A stretch of DNA of 64,000 bases from Mycolicibacillus parakoreensis (GTDB lineage Bacteria > Actinomycetota > Actinomycetes > Mycobacteriales > Mycobacteriaceae): assembly GCF_022370835.2 (NCBI RefSeq), contig NZ_CP092365.1:2976001-3040000 (forward strand), read 5' to 3'. The notes under the pieces are model-generated. The model was not told the DNA's origin and did no database searches. It saw nothing but the letters and a program-made list of their open reading frames with translations. Below, one piece after another: positions 46,798-59,531 of the stretch; position 1 is the stretch's first letter, and each line of letters starts with the position of its first letter. Made by a program: the position numbers and the translations under genes.

Positions 46798-46840
46798 CCG
46801 GACGAGGGGCGCCGTACCCGGCCAGCGACAAGACGGCGCC
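46798..46840 (+). promoter_or_regulatory. Guanidine-III (ykkC-III) riboswitch
   Basis: This 43-nt segment matches, almost base for base, the ykkC-III aptamer known from actinobacteria such as Thermobifida fusca. CCGGACGAGG opens it, CGCCGTACCCGG lies in the middle, and GACAAGACGGCGC closes it. CCGG at 46798-46801 can pair with CCGG in the middle (H-type pseudoknot) and GGCGCCGT pairs with ACGGCGCC. It ends 3 nt before the GGAGG Shine-Dalgarno (46844-46848) of the SMR gene, suggesting translational control by guanidinium. The identity rests on remembered consensus, not a search. Confidence 0.88.
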
Positions 46841-46854
46841 GACGGAGGTGGGTG

Positions 46855-47169
46855 ATGGCCTGGCTGATCCTGGTGTTCTCCGGGGCGTTGGAAGCGGTCT
46901 GGGCGACCGCGTTGGGCCGCTCCGAGGGGTTCTCGCGCCCGGTGCCGACGCTGGTCTTCGCAGTCACCGCGGTGCTGTCGGTGGTCGGGTTGGCGTTCGC
47001 GATGCGTGAGCTGCCCACCGGCACCAGCTACGCGATCTGGGTGGGCATCGGCGCGTCGCTGACGGTGGCCTACGCGATGCTCAGCGGCGCCGAGGCGGCG
47101 TCGGTGGCGAAGGTGCTGCTCATCGGCGGAGTCATCGGCTGTGTGATCGGGTTGCGCCTGGTCGCCTGA
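46855..47169 (+). CDS. gdx: SMR-family guanidinium exporter (Gdx, formerly SugE)
   Basis: A 104-residue four-helix small multidrug resistance protein with the essential Glu E13 (LVFSGALEAVWATALG) and the Gdx-type motif TGTSYAIWVGIGA. SMR proteins under guanidine riboswitches export guanidinium in exchange for protons; 'SugE' multidrug names are older. ATG 46855 is preferred over GTG 46852 because GGAGG is 6 nt away from 46855. The guanidine-III aptamer directly upstream is the main reason for the Gdx call. As a single gene it would act as a homodimer in dual topology. Confidence 0.88.
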   Translation: MAWLILVFSGALEAVWATALGRSEGFSRPVPTLVFAVTAVLSVVGLAFAMRELPTGTSYAIWVGIGASLTVAYAMLSGAEAASVAKVLLIGGVIGCVIGLRLVA

Positions 47170-47208
47170 GGCGCTGCGCGCACCGCGGGCGGGTCCCCCG
47201 GCCCGGGC

Positions 47209-49361
<2,153 letters not shown>

Positions 49362-49440
49362 TTATCGTGACCTCAACCGCTCTTTGCCCGACACGGTGGG
49401 CACGCCGAGCGGTCGGCCGACCACCAGGAAGGATTCCCCC

Positions 49441-50007
49441 ATGACCCAGAGCAGTGTCGCCGAACCCGAGATCGTAGTCGGCGAAGACGGTGGTCGCGAA
49501 CAACTTTGGGCGCTGCCGACCGATCAGGACAACCTGTTGAAGCTGCTGCACCTCTGCTTCGACGAGTACTGGGACGAGATCTGGTTCGGGATCATCATGC
49601 AAGGCGCGGCGTGGGAGGTGGCCGCCCCCAACGCGCCGACGAAGATCTCGGTGCTCGACGGCTACGCCACCGTCGACTTCGGTCGCTGGCATTTCCACCT
49701 GTGCATCGGCAGACACCTCGGCGCGACCCGCGAGCTGCGCGCGGTGCGCCAGTGCGCGCGCGCCGAGCTGTACCGGCGCTACGGTCGCGACGGCGATCCC
49801 AATTCGTGGGGGGTGCGGCTCTACAACGGCCGCGATGAGCAGATGATGACGATCCTGCTGCCGAACCCGTTCCTCACCAACGATCAGCAGCTGCGCGAGG
49901 AGCCGGCGTGGGGCCAGCTGGAGCTGTGGGACCGGCTGCGCGCGGAGTTCCTCGATCTGGCCCCGGACCCGCTGGACCGCACCGGGGCGCGCATCACCTG
50001 CGGCTGA
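49441..50007 (+). CDS. Conserved hypothetical protein
   Basis: A 188-residue soluble protein that I do not recognise. It is aromatic and acidic, with clusters such as LHLCFDEYWDEIWFGIIMQG, VDFGRWHFHLCIGRH and NSWGVRLYNGRDEQMMTILL. His/Cys/Asp positions in the middle could bind a metal, but no known motif is evident. There is no signal peptide or membrane segment. ATG 49441 has AGGAAGGA 7 nt upstream, so it is well translated. It lies between trpS (divergent) and the PPE gene (convergent). Confidence 0.7.
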   Translation: MTQSSVAEPEIVVGEDGGREQLWALPTDQDNLLKLLHLCFDEYWDEIWFGIIMQGAAWEVAAPNAPTKISVLDGYATVDFGRWHFHLCIGRHLGATRELRAVRQCARAELYRRYGRDGDPNSWGVRLYNGRDEQMMTILLPNPFLTNDQQLREEPAWGQLELWDRLRAEFLDLAPDPLDRTGARITCG

Positions 50008-50025
50008 GCACGGTGGGCGCGACCG

Positions 50026-51780
50026 CTACTGCGGCGGGCTCTCCCAGGTGCTCGGCATCATCGGCGTCGGGGCGGCGCCGAGTTCGTCACCCGCCTCGTC
50101 GTCGGCGACGGCGGTGAGCCCGCCGGCGCGGGCGGCGCCGGTCTGCGCGGCGGTGCCGGCGAACCCCAGCGGGCCCGCGCCCGTCTCGGAGGCGCCCACC
50201 GCCGGTGGGCCGTCGAGTTCTTGATCCAGCGTCATGTACTCGTGGCCGCGCCCGAGCATGTCGGCTTTGTCGCGGCGCCGGCGGCGATGGCGCTGCCGTG
50301 TCGTCTCCTCGGCCTCGGTGGCCACCGCAGCCGCGGTCTCGTCGGGTCGGGGTTTGCGCCGGCGGGCCCGTGCGGCCGCGCTGGCCTGGGCCTCCATCCC
50401 CATGTTGGCCACCATGTAGGAGTACAGCGGCGGGCCGGCCGGCGTCGGGGGCGGACCCGGGGGCGGTGCAGCGGCCGGCGCCGGGGCCGGGGCGGGGGCC
50501 GGCGACGGGGCGGGCGCCGGTGACGGCGACGGAGCCGGTGTCGGCGGCGGCATGGTCGGCACCGCGGGCATCACCGGCGCCGGCGGTGGCGGTGGGGGCG
50601 GCGGGGCCGCGACCGCCGGGGTGAGCTTGGCCAGCGCGCCCAACCCGAGCCCGCCGAGCACCGCCGGCGGAGCCAGCAGCGGACTGGCCAGCGCCGGCGC
50701 CAGCGCGGGCAGCAGAGCGGTCTGGGTGATGAGATAGTTCAGCGCCTGCACGGTGTTGCCGAACGTGGATCCGACGATCTCGACCATGGCCAGCGGTGCC
50801 ACGTAGACCAACGCGGCAGGATTGGTCACCGCCGTGTAGAGGATCAGCAGCAGATCGTCGATGATCACCTTGGCGGTGAAGGCGATATACGATCCCGGAT
50901 CCAGCGGCACCGACAGGATGTAGGCGAAGAACCCGGGGTTGAGGTAGCTGAACGGATTGCCGGTCGCCCAGAGCCATTCACCGTGCAGCGGCAACCCCAG
51001 CAATTGCAGCGGCCCCATCAGCGCCTCGAAGAAATCCGCGAACGGATCGGCGACGTCGCCCAGTCCGATCTGGTCGAAGAACCCCATGATGGCGTCGTAG
51101 AGCGGCACGTTCTGTTCCGGCATCCCGGGCTGCTCACCGAGCAAGCCGTAGAGAAACTCCTGCAGCCGGGTGAACCAGTCGGGCGGCTCGCTGGCGGCGG
51201 CCGGCGCCGGTTCGGAGGCGGTGTCGGCCGCGGTCGTGTCGGCCTTCATCACCGTCGGGGCCGGCTGCGCCGGCGGGGAGGACCCCACCGCCGCACCCGC
51301 GGCGGTCTCGTAGGTGGCCATCACCGTGGCGGCCTGCACCCACATCCGCGCGTAGTCGGCCTCGTTCAGCGCGATCGGGATGGTGTTGATCCCGAAGAAG
51401 TTGGTGGCCGTCAACGCGGCGTGGGTGACGTGGTTGGCGACCAGTTCCGGCATCGTCGGCATCGCGGCCAACGCGCTGGTGTAGGCCGTCGCCGCGGTCT
51501 GCTGCTCGGCGGCCATCGCCTGGCTGGCCGCGCTCTGCTGGGCCAGCCAGGCCAGGTACGGGCCGTGCGCACCGGCGTAGGACGCCGCGCTGGGCCCCTG
51601 CCACACGCCGGTCTCCACGGCGGTGACCACCGCGGTCAGCTCCTGGGCGATCTCGGCGTACTCCACGCTCAGCGCCGACCAGGCGGCCGACGACGCCAGC
51701 AGCGGGCCCGGGCCCGGGCCCGCCGACAGGGCCGTGGAGTGCACCTCGGGGGGGAGGGCGAACCAGGCCGGGGCGGTCAT
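50026..51780 (-). CDS. PPE-PPW protein, PPE2-like
   Basis: A 584-residue PPE protein. PPE is at residues 10-12 and WQG at 60-62 in the EspG-binding helical domain (~1-175). A central hydrophobic domain follows, then a Pro/Ala repeat (~395-450) and a C-terminal tail with basic runs (RARRRKPRPDE; RHRRRRRDK). The tail ends with GFAGT and PxxPxxW (PMMPSTW at 573-579), the markers of the PPW subgroup. This, together with the upstream cobalamin riboswitch, resembles M. tuberculosis PPE2 (Rv0256c). No PE partner is adjacent. PPE proteins are exported by ESX systems. The PPE ATG overlaps a 19-codon upstream ORF. Confidence 0.88.
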   Translation of the reverse strand: MTAPAWFALPPEVHSTALSAGPGPGPLLASSAAWSALSVEYAEIAQELTAVVTAVETGVWQGPSAASYAGAHGPYLAWLAQQSAASQAMAAEQQTAATAYTSALAAMPTMPELVANHVTHAALTATNFFGINTIPIALNEADYARMWVQAATVMATYETAAGAAVGSSPPAQPAPTVMKADTTAADTASEPAPAAASEPPDWFTRLQEFLYGLLGEQPGMPEQNVPLYDAIMGFFDQIGLGDVADPFADFFEALMGPLQLLGLPLHGEWLWATGNPFSYLNPGFFAYILSVPLDPGSYIAFTAKVIIDDLLLILYTAVTNPAALVYVAPLAMVEIVGSTFGNTVQALNYLITQTALLPALAPALASPLLAPPAVLGGLGLGALAKLTPAVAAPPPPPPPPAPVMPAVPTMPPPTPAPSPSPAPAPSPAPAPAPAPAAAPPPGPPPTPAGPPLYSYMVANMGMEAQASAAARARRRKPRPDETAAAVATEAEETTRQRHRRRRRDKADMLGRGHEYMTLDQELDGPPAVGASETGAGPLGFAGTAAQTGAARAGGLTAVADDEAGDELGAAPTPMMPSTWESPPQ

Positions 51781-51836
51781 CGGATCACCCCGGCGCTACC
51801 GGGGGCCCGGCGGACCCCGCACGCTGCGCACACCAT
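51777..51836 (-). CDS. Upstream ORF overlapping the PPE start
   Basis: A 19-codon ORF (MVCAACGVRRAPGSAGVIR) begins at ATG 51836, between the cobalamin aptamer and the PPE gene. Its TGA overlaps the PPE ATG as ATGA (51780-51777). It has a CxxC motif. No strong Shine-Dalgarno is visible. In M. tuberculosis, short ORFs between B12 riboswitches and metE/PPE2 have been reported to transmit control by coupled translation (recalled), and this arrangement looks equivalent. Confidence 0.55.
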   Translation of the reverse strand: MVCAACGVRRAPGSAGVIR

Positions 51837-51889
51837 GGTTGTTCGTCAGCTCTCTCGGGGTGCACCGCCCCGGGTCGCAGGACGCGACG

Positions 51890-52060
51890 ACGTCAGTATC
51901 CTGGCTCTCGGATCCCCGCTCCCCTCGCCTTCCAACCCCGTTTTTGGGGTCGTGGCCGATGAGGATCGCTCCCCGATGACAGTGGCGGGACCGCGCCGGA
52001 TTCACACCGGCTTCCTGGGCCGCCGTCGCCTTACGCGCAGCATTGTCGCACGCCGCCCCG
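51890..52060 (-). promoter_or_regulatory. Cobalamin (B12) riboswitch upstream of the PPE gene
   Basis: On the minus strand the conserved core reads CAGGAAGCCGGTGTGAATCC, then GGCGCGGTCCCGCCACTGT (52017-51979). The P7-P11 region follows, and the 3' signature GAGCCAGGATAC ends at 51896. These are the B12-box elements of AdoCbl/MeCbl riboswitches. The hairpin GTCGC-N5-GCGAC just downstream (about 51890-51876) can act as the L13 kissing partner and expression platform. The 5' boundary is approximate. Together with the short ORF it accounts for the 367-bp gap between the PPE gene and the divergent hydrolase gene. Confidence 0.9.
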
Positions 52061-52134
52061 GCGCGGCGGTAGTGAGCTCCCACGCTCACCGCGTCCCCGC
52101 GCACCCCCATGTTTGCGGTACCGCCGGTATGCCC

Positions 52135-52140
52135 TAATGT
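52135..52140 (+). promoter_or_regulatory. Putative -10 element of the alpha/beta hydrolase gene
   Basis: TAATGT, 7 nt before the GTG at 52148; predicts a leaderless transcript that starts at the GTG. Confidence 0.55.
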
Positions 52141-52147
52141 CGTCACG

Positions 52148-52984
52148 GTGACGACACGCGCCCCCATTCATCTGGGTTCCGGCGAGCCCGTTGTGCTGTT
52201 GCACCCGTTCATGCTCTCCCAAGCGGTCTGGGCCGACGTCGCCGTGCAGTTGGCCGACACCGGCCGCTACGAGGTGTTCGCCCCCACCCTGGCGGGCCAC
52301 AACGGCGGGCCCCGCGGCGATTCCTGGCTGCTCAGCGCCTCGATCCTGGCCGATCACGTCGAACGGCAGATGGATGAGCTGGGCTGGCGCACCGCCCACC
52401 TGGTCGGTAACTCCCTGGGGGGCTGGCTGGCCTATGAGCTGGCCGGACGCGGGCGCGCGCGCACCGTGACCGGGATCGCCCCGGCCGGCGGTTGGACGCG
52501 CTGGACCCCGTGCAAATTCGAGGTGATCGCCAAATTCCTCGCCGGGCTGCCGCTGTGGCTGGCCGTGCTGGCGGTCGGTGACCGGATCCTGCGGCTGCCG
52601 TGGAGCCGTCAGATCGCGGCGCTGCCGTTGGCCGGGTCGGCCGACCGGCTCACCGAGGCGCACCTGCACAGCGCCGTCGACGACCTGTCCCACTGCCCCG
52701 CCTACTACCGGTTGCTGCTCAAAACGCTGCTCGAGCCGGGACTGACCGACCTCACCGCCCTGACCGTCCCGGCCCATTTGGTCAACTGCACCAAGGACCG
52801 GGTGGTGCCCGCCCCCCGGTTCACCCGCCTGTTCACCACCGGGGTCGCCGCACTGCAGGTGAGCACGCTGGAGGGGATGGGCCACATCCCGATGCTCGAG
52901 GCGCCCGGGGCGGTCACCGAGACCATCACCGGGTTCCTCGACCGGCACGTGCCGCCGATGCAGGCCGAGACCCCCGCCGGCTGA
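52148..52984 (+). CDS. Alpha/beta-fold hydrolase
   Basis: A 278-residue cytosolic hydrolase. The oxyanion strand is VVLLHPFM, the nucleophile S89 lies in LVGNSLGGWLA, and the acid Asp is in NCTKDRVVP. The catalytic His is in EGMGHIPMLEAP. The substrate is unknown; it is similar to the hydrolase at Rv3338 in the syntenic region. The GTG at 52148 is supported by the -10 element 7 nt upstream; the frame open to 52109 would include codons upstream of that promoter. It is divergent from the PPE gene and convergent with icd1. Confidence 0.87.
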   Translation: MTTRAPIHLGSGEPVVLLHPFMLSQAVWADVAVQLADTGRYEVFAPTLAGHNGGPRGDSWLLSASILADHVERQMDELGWRTAHLVGNSLGGWLAYELAGRGRARTVTGIAPAGGWTRWTPCKFEVIAKFLAGLPLWLAVLAVGDRILRLPWSRQIAALPLAGSADRLTEAHLHSAVDDLSHCPAYYRLLLKTLLEPGLTDLTALTVPAHLVNCTKDRVVPAPRFTRLFTTGVAALQVSTLEGMGHIPMLEAPGAVTETITGFLDRHVPPMQAETPAG

Positions 52985-53003
52985 CGCCGCGTGCGGCGCC
53001 GGT

Positions 53004-54236
53004 TCAGCCCGCGGCGCGTGCCCGCGCGAGGCGCTCGGCGACCGCGGTGAGGAACTCCTCGCTGGTCTGCCACGGCTGGTCGTCGCCGATCAGAAGCGCC
53101 AGGTCCTTGGTCATCTGACCGCCCTCGACGGTGCCGACGACGGCCTGCTCGAGGGTGGCGGCGAATTCGGTCACCTGCGGGGTGTCGTCGAGTTTGCCGC
53201 GATGCTCCAGCCCCCGGGTCCAGGCGAAGATCGAGGCGATCGGGTTGGTGGAGGTCGGTTTGCCCGCCCGGTACTGGCGGAAATGTCGGGTCACGGTGCC
53301 GTGCGCGGCTTCGGACTCCACCGTCTTGCCGTCGGCGGTCATCAGCACCGAGGTCATCAACCCCAGCGAACCGTAGCCCTGCGCGACGATGTCGGATTGC
53401 ACATCCCCGTCGTAGTTTTTGGCCGCCCACACGTAGCCGCCCTCCCATTTGAGCGACTGGGCGACCATGTCGTCGATCAGGCGGTGCTCGTAGCTGAGCC
53501 CGGCGGCGTCGAAGTCGGCCTTGAACTCGTCGGCGAAGATGGCGGCGAACTCGTCTTTGAACATGCCGTCGTAGGCCTTGAGGATGGTGTTCTTCGTCGA
53601 CAGGTAGACCGGGTAGTCGACGTCGAGGGCATAGCGGAACACCGCGCGGGCGAAGTCGCGGATCGAGTTCCGAAAGTTGTACATGCCCATGATCACCCCG
53701 CCGTCGTCGGGCATGCGCACCACCTCGTGCACGATCGGTTCGGATCCGTCGTCGGGGGTGAACGTCAACGTCACCGTGCCGGGCCGGTCGATCTTCGCAT
53801 CGGTGGCGCGGTACTGATCGCCGAACGCGTGGCGGGCGATCACGATCGGCTTGCTCCAGCCGGGCACCAGCCGCGGAATGTTGTCGATCACGATCGGCGC
53901 ACGGAAGATCGTGCCACCCAGAATGTTCCGGATCGTTCCGTTGGGTGAACGCCACATGTGTTTGAGGCCGAACTCGTCCACCCGCGCCTCATCAGGAGTG
54001 ATCGTGGCGCATTTGACGCCGACGCCGTGCTTCTGGATGGCGTGGGCGGCGTCGACGGTCACCTGATCGTCGGTGGCGTCGCGGTTCTCGATGCCCAGGT
54101 CGTAGTAGTCCAGGTCGATGTCCAGGTGCGGCAGGATCAGCATGTCTTTGATCCACTGCCACAGCACGCGGGTCATCTCGTCACCGTCGAGGTCGACGAC
54201 GGTGCCGCGCACCGGGATCCTGGCCGGGGTAGCCAT
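53004..54236 (-). CDS. icd1: NADP-dependent isocitrate dehydrogenase, dimeric type (Icd1)
   Basis: A 410-residue enzyme of the eukaryote-like IDH subfamily, close to Rv3339c. It decarboxylates isocitrate to 2-oxoglutarate. Substrate residues include the [16 protein letters not shown] loop (phosphorylatable Ser position) and RHAFGDQY. The metal-binding Asp are in [12 protein letters not shown] and [15 protein letters not shown], and the NADP site is [13 protein letters not shown]. It is encoded directly after icd2, with 14 bp between them, on the same strand. The two enzymes are unrelated in sequence. Confidence 0.95.
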   Translation of the reverse strand: MATPARIPVRGTVVDLDGDEMTRVLWQWIKDMLILPHLDIDLDYYDLGIENRDATDDQVTVDAAHAIQKHGVGVKCATITPDEARVDEFGLKHMWRSPNGTIRNILGGTIFRAPIVIDNIPRLVPGWSKPIVIARHAFGDQYRATDAKIDRPGTVTLTFTPDDGSEPIVHEVVRMPDDGGVIMGMYNFRNSIRDFARAVFRYALDVDYPVYLSTKNTILKAYDGMFKDEFAAIFADEFKADFDAAGLSYEHRLIDDMVAQSLKWEGGYVWAAKNYDGDVQSDIVAQGYGSLGLMTSVLMTADGKTVESEAAHGTVTRHFRQYRAGKPTSTNPIASIFAWTRGLEHRGKLDDTPQVTEFAATLEQAVVGTVEGGQMTKDLALLIGDDQPWQTSEEFLTAVAERLARARAAG

Positions 54237-54250
54237 CGATCGGATCGCGT

Positions 54251-56485
<2,235 letters not shown>

Positions 56486-56701
56486 GGTCTATCTCCCGGC
56501 GTCACTATGCGGTCGGATATCGAGCGGCACCGTGTTTGCCACGGTGTCTATCACCGTATCGCGTGCCGGGTCGGTGGTGGCGCCGAAGGGGTCGTGGGTC
56601 ACCGGGGCCCGCCGCGGGGGGTCACCGCGGCGGGGGTGGGGCCGTTTTGCCTGGCACCACGCCCGCACGGCGTCAGGTGGCGGCCGATCAACGTCGTGCG
56701 A

Positions 56702-56707
56702 TAGGCT
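56702..56707 (+). promoter_or_regulatory. Putative -10 element of the SAM-IV/metY transcript
   Basis: TAGGCT, 7 nt before the SAM-IV aptamer start at about 56715; no convincing -35 is seen. The remaining 56486-56701, the gap to the divergent icd2, holds GC-rich imperfect repeats (GGGTCACCG twice) but no ORF that I can support. Confidence 0.5.
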
Positions 56708-56714
56708 GCTGATT

Positions 56715-56837
56715 GGTTCTGAGTGCCAGCGCGAAGCCCCGGCTTGCTGGCCGGCAACCCTCCAACCGCGGTGGGGTGCCCCGGGTGATGACCAGGTTGA
56801 GTAGCCGCCGCCGGCTACGCGGCAAGCGCGGGTCCGC
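56715..56837 (+). promoter_or_regulatory. SAM-IV riboswitch
   Basis: The segment GAGTGCCAGC, CCCCGGCTTGCTGGCCGGCA, ACCCTCCAACCGCGGTGGGG, TGCCCCGGGTGATGACCAGG, and GGCAAGCGCGGGTC is the SAM-IV aptamer that precedes the metY (metC/Rv3340) gene in mycobacteria. Differences from the M. tuberculosis copy, as remembered, are few. It senses S-adenosylmethionine and reduces expression of methionine synthesis. No clear intrinsic terminator follows; a CCCCC (56850-56854) can pair with GGGG (56865-56868) of the upstream-ORF Shine-Dalgarno. Confidence 0.93.
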
Positions 56838-56874
56838 TTTTATGACGGGCCCCCAGAGCAGACAGGGGAGCCTG

Positions 56875-56919
56875 ATGTGTGCCCAACGGTACGGGTTCGC
56901 GATGTGTTGTAGCCACTGA
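56875..56919 (+). CDS. Cys-rich upstream ORF between SAM-IV and metY
   Basis: A 14-codon ORF (MCAQRYGFAMCCSH) with three TGT Cys codons, two of them adjacent near the stop. GGGGAG lies 4 nt upstream of its ATG. Small ORFs with terminal Cys runs act as cysteine-responsive attenuators before sulfur genes in mycobacteria (recalled from M. smegmatis work). Position before the sulfhydrylase gene fits this. An in-frame ATG at 56842 would extend it to 25 codons but lacks a Shine-Dalgarno. Confidence 0.5.
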   Translation: MCAQRYGFAMCCSH

Positions 56920-57029
56920 CGACCGGGATCCCCGGATGCCGCCGACCGACAGCCCGCGGCCGTCCCGGGCTCTCGACCGCGCACCACATCGCCAGCATTG
57001 TCAGTCCGAACAGAAAGCACCCGAACCGC

Positions 57030-58373
57030 ATGAGTGCCGAGACCACCAACGATCCGGACCCCAGCGCGCACTGGTCGTTTGAGACCAAGCAAGTTCACGC
57101 CGGTCAGGTTCCCGACCCGACGACCAACGCGCGGGCCCTGCCGATCTACCAGACCACCTCCTACCTCTTCGACGACACCGATCACGCCGCCGCGCTGTTC
57201 GGCCTGGAGGTGCCGGGCAACATCTACACCCGGATGATGAACCCGACCAGCGATGTCGTGGAGAAGCGGATCGCGGCGCTGGAAGGCGGCGTGGCCGCGC
57301 TGCTGCTGTCGGCGGGTCAGGCGGCCAGTTCGTTCGCGATTTTGAACCTGGCCGGCGCCGGGGACCACATCGTGTCCAGCCCGCGGCTCTACGGCGGCAC
57401 CCACAACCTGTTCCACTACACGTTGAAAAAGGTGGGTATCGAGTTCACCTTCGTCGACGACCCCGACGACCTGGAGTCCTGGCGCCAGGCGGTCCGCCCC
57501 AACACCAAGGCGCTGTTCGCCGAGACGATCTCCAACCCGAAGATCGATGTGCTCGACGTGCCGGGGGTGGCCGAGGTCGCCCACAGCAACCGGGTGCCGT
57601 TGATCGTCGACAACACCGTCCCCACCCCCTATCTGCTCCAGCCGATCGCCCACGGCGCCGACATCGTGGTGCACTCGGCGACGAAGTACCTCGGCGGGCA
57701 CGGCACCGCGATCGCCGGGGTGCTCGTCGACGGCGGCACCTTCGACTGGACCCAGGGCCGCCACCCCGGGTTCACCACCCCCGACCCGAGCTACAACGGG
57801 GTGGTCTACGCCGACCTCGGCGCCCCGGCGTTCGCCCTCAAGGCCCGGGTGCAGCTGCTGCGCGACTACGGCTCGACGCCGTCGCCGTTCAACGCGTTCC
57901 TGATCGCCCAGGGCCTGGAGACGTTGAGCCTGCGGGTGGAACGCCACGTCGCCAACGCACAGCGGGTCGCGGAGTTCCTCGCCGGACGCGACGACGTGCT
58001 CGGCGTCAACTACGCGGGGCTGCCCAGCTCGCCGTGGCACCGGTTGGGCAAGAAGCTGGCCCCCCGCGGCACCGGCGCGGTGTTGTCGTTCGAGCTGGCC
58101 GGCGGGGTGGCCGCCGGCAAGGCGTTCGTCAACGCGCTGCAGTTGCACAGCCACGTCGCCAACATCGGTGACGTCCGCTCGCTGGTGATCCACCCGGCCT
58201 CGACCACCCATTCCCAGCTCACCCCGGAGGCGCGGCTGGCCAGCGGGGTCAGCCCCGGGCTGGTGCGTCTGGCGGTCGGCATCGAAGGCATCGACGACAT
58301 CCTGGCCGACCTGGAACGCGGGTTCGCCGCCGCGGCCGCGGTCGCCGACGGCGACCCCGCGGCGGCCCGTTGA
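57030..58373 (+). CDS. metY: O-acetylhomoserine sulfhydrylase
   Basis: A 447-residue PLP enzyme of the Cys/Met metabolism family that makes homocysteine from O-acetylhomoserine and sulfide. It is named metC in M. tuberculosis (Rv3340). The PLP Lys is K219 in [13 protein letters not shown]. Other signatures are [20 protein letters not shown] and [16 protein letters not shown]. It is the first gene after the SAM-IV riboswitch and Cys-rich upstream ORF, about 110 bp beyond the latter. metX follows 11 nt after its stop; together they form the direct sulfhydrylation route. The Shine-Dalgarno is weak (AGAAAG). Confidence 0.94.
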   Translation: MSAETTNDPDPSAHWSFETKQVHAGQVPDPTTNARALPIYQTTSYLFDDTDHAAALFGLEVPGNIYTRMMNPTSDVVEKRIAALEGGVAALLLSAGQAASSFAILNLAGAGDHIVSSPRLYGGTHNLFHYTLKKVGIEFTFVDDPDDLESWRQAVRPNTKALFAETISNPKIDVLDVPGVAEVAHSNRVPLIVDNTVPTPYLLQPIAHGADIVVHSATKYLGGHGTAIAGVLVDGGTFDWTQGRHPGFTTPDPSYNGVVYADLGAPAFALKARVQLLRDYGSTPSPFNAFLIAQGLETLSLRVERHVANAQRVAEFLAGRDDVLGVNYAGLPSSPWHRLGKKLAPRGTGAVLSFELAGGVAAGKAFVNALQLHSHVANIGDVRSLVIHPASTTHSQLTPEARLASGVSPGLVRLAVGIEGIDDILADLERGFAAAAAVADGDPAAAR

Positions 58374-58384
58374 GGAGACCTCCG

Positions 58385-59524
58385 GTGACGATCTCCGACG
58401 TGCGCACCCAGACCCTGCCGCCGCAGGGTGAGACCGGCGTGGTCGACATCGGCGCGCTGACCCTGGAAAGCGGCACCGTGCTCGACGACGTCGGCATCGC
58501 GGTGCAGCGCTGGGGTGAGCTCTCCGCGGCCCGCGACAACGTCGTGATGGTGCTGCACGCGCTGACCGGCGATTCCCATGTGACCGGCCCGGCCGGGCCG
58601 GGCCACCCCACCCCCGGCTGGTGGGACGGGGTGGTCGGCCCGGGCGCACCGCTCGACACCGACCGGTGGTGCGTGGTGGCGACCAACGCGCTGGGCGGAT
58701 GCCGCGGCTCCACCGGTCCGGGCTCGCCGGCCGGCGACGGCCGACCGTGGGGATCCCGGTTCCCGGCGACCACGATCCGCGATCAGGTCGCCGCCGACCT
58801 CGCCGCCCTGGCCGCGCTCGGCATCACCGAGGTGGCCGCGGTGGTCGGCGGGTCGATGGGCGGGGCCCGGGCGCTGGAGTGGATCGTCGGGCACCCGCAC
58901 ACGGTTCGGGCCGGTCTGCTGCTGGCGGTCGGCGCGCGGGCCACCGCCGACCAGATCGGCACCCAGAGCACCCAGATCGCGGCGATCACCGCCGACCCGC
59001 ACTGGCAGGGCGGCGACTATCACGGCACCGGCCGCTCCCCCGAGGCCGGCCTGGACGTCGCGCGCCGCATCGCGCATTTGACCTACCGCGGCGAGGCGGA
59101 ACTGGATCGCCGGTTCGCCAACACCGCCCAGGACGGCGAGGACCCGGCCGCCGGCGGGCGTTACGCGGTGCAGAGCTACCTGGAACACCAGGGCGGCAAG
59201 CTGGTCTCCCGGTTCGATGCGGGCAGCTACGTCACGCTCACCGATGCGCTGTCGAGCCACGACGTCGGCCGCGGTCGCGGCGGGGTCGCCGCCGCGCTGC
59301 GCGGCTGCCCGGTGCCGGCGGTGGTCGGCGGCATCACCTCCGACCGGCTCTACCCGCTGCGACTGCAGCAGGAGTTGGCCGATCTGCTGCCCGGCTGCGA
59401 CGAGTTGAGCGTGATCGACGCCGACTACGGCCACGACAGTTTTCTGCTGGAGGCCGACGCGGTCGCTGCGCTGATCCGCCGCACCCTGGAGTTGGCCGCG
59501 GATCGGGACGCGCGGCGACGGTGA
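58385..59524 (+). CDS. metX: Homoserine O-acetyltransferase
   Basis: A 379-residue alpha/beta-hydrolase-fold acetyltransferase (same length as Rv3341, named metA there) that supplies the O-acetylhomoserine used by MetY. The nucleophile is S157 in [27 protein letters not shown] forms the oxyanion region, and the acid and base are in [14 protein letters not shown] and [12 protein letters not shown]. The GTG at 58385 follows GGAGACC at 6 nt and aligns with the known N terminus ([11 protein letters not shown]). It is the second gene of the riboswitch-controlled unit; a methyltransferase gene follows 7 nt after its stop. Confidence 0.95.
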   Translation: MTISDVRTQTLPPQGETGVVDIGALTLESGTVLDDVGIAVQRWGELSAARDNVVMVLHALTGDSHVTGPAGPGHPTPGWWDGVVGPGAPLDTDRWCVVATNALGGCRGSTGPGSPAGDGRPWGSRFPATTIRDQVAADLAALAALGITEVAAVVGGSMGGARALEWIVGHPHTVRAGLLLAVGARATADQIGTQSTQIAAITADPHWQGGDYHGTGRSPEAGLDVARRIAHLTYRGEAELDRRFANTAQDGEDPAAGGRYAVQSYLEHQGGKLVSRFDAGSYVTLTDALSSHDVGRGRGGVAAALRGCPVPAVVGGITSDRLYPLRLQQELADLLPGCDELSVIDADYGHDSFLLEADAVAALIRRTLELAADRDARRR

Positions 59525-59531
59525 GGCGACG

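Noticed and set aside
46770..46854. Guanidine-I (ykkC) riboswitch before the SMR gene
   Set aside because: The conserved 3' part of class I is missing, whereas the segment fits the much shorter class III aptamer precisely.
56842..56919. 25-codon version of the Cys-rich upstream ORF starting at 56842
   Set aside because: No Shine-Dalgarno precedes that ATG; the inner ATG at 56875 has GGGGAG close by.
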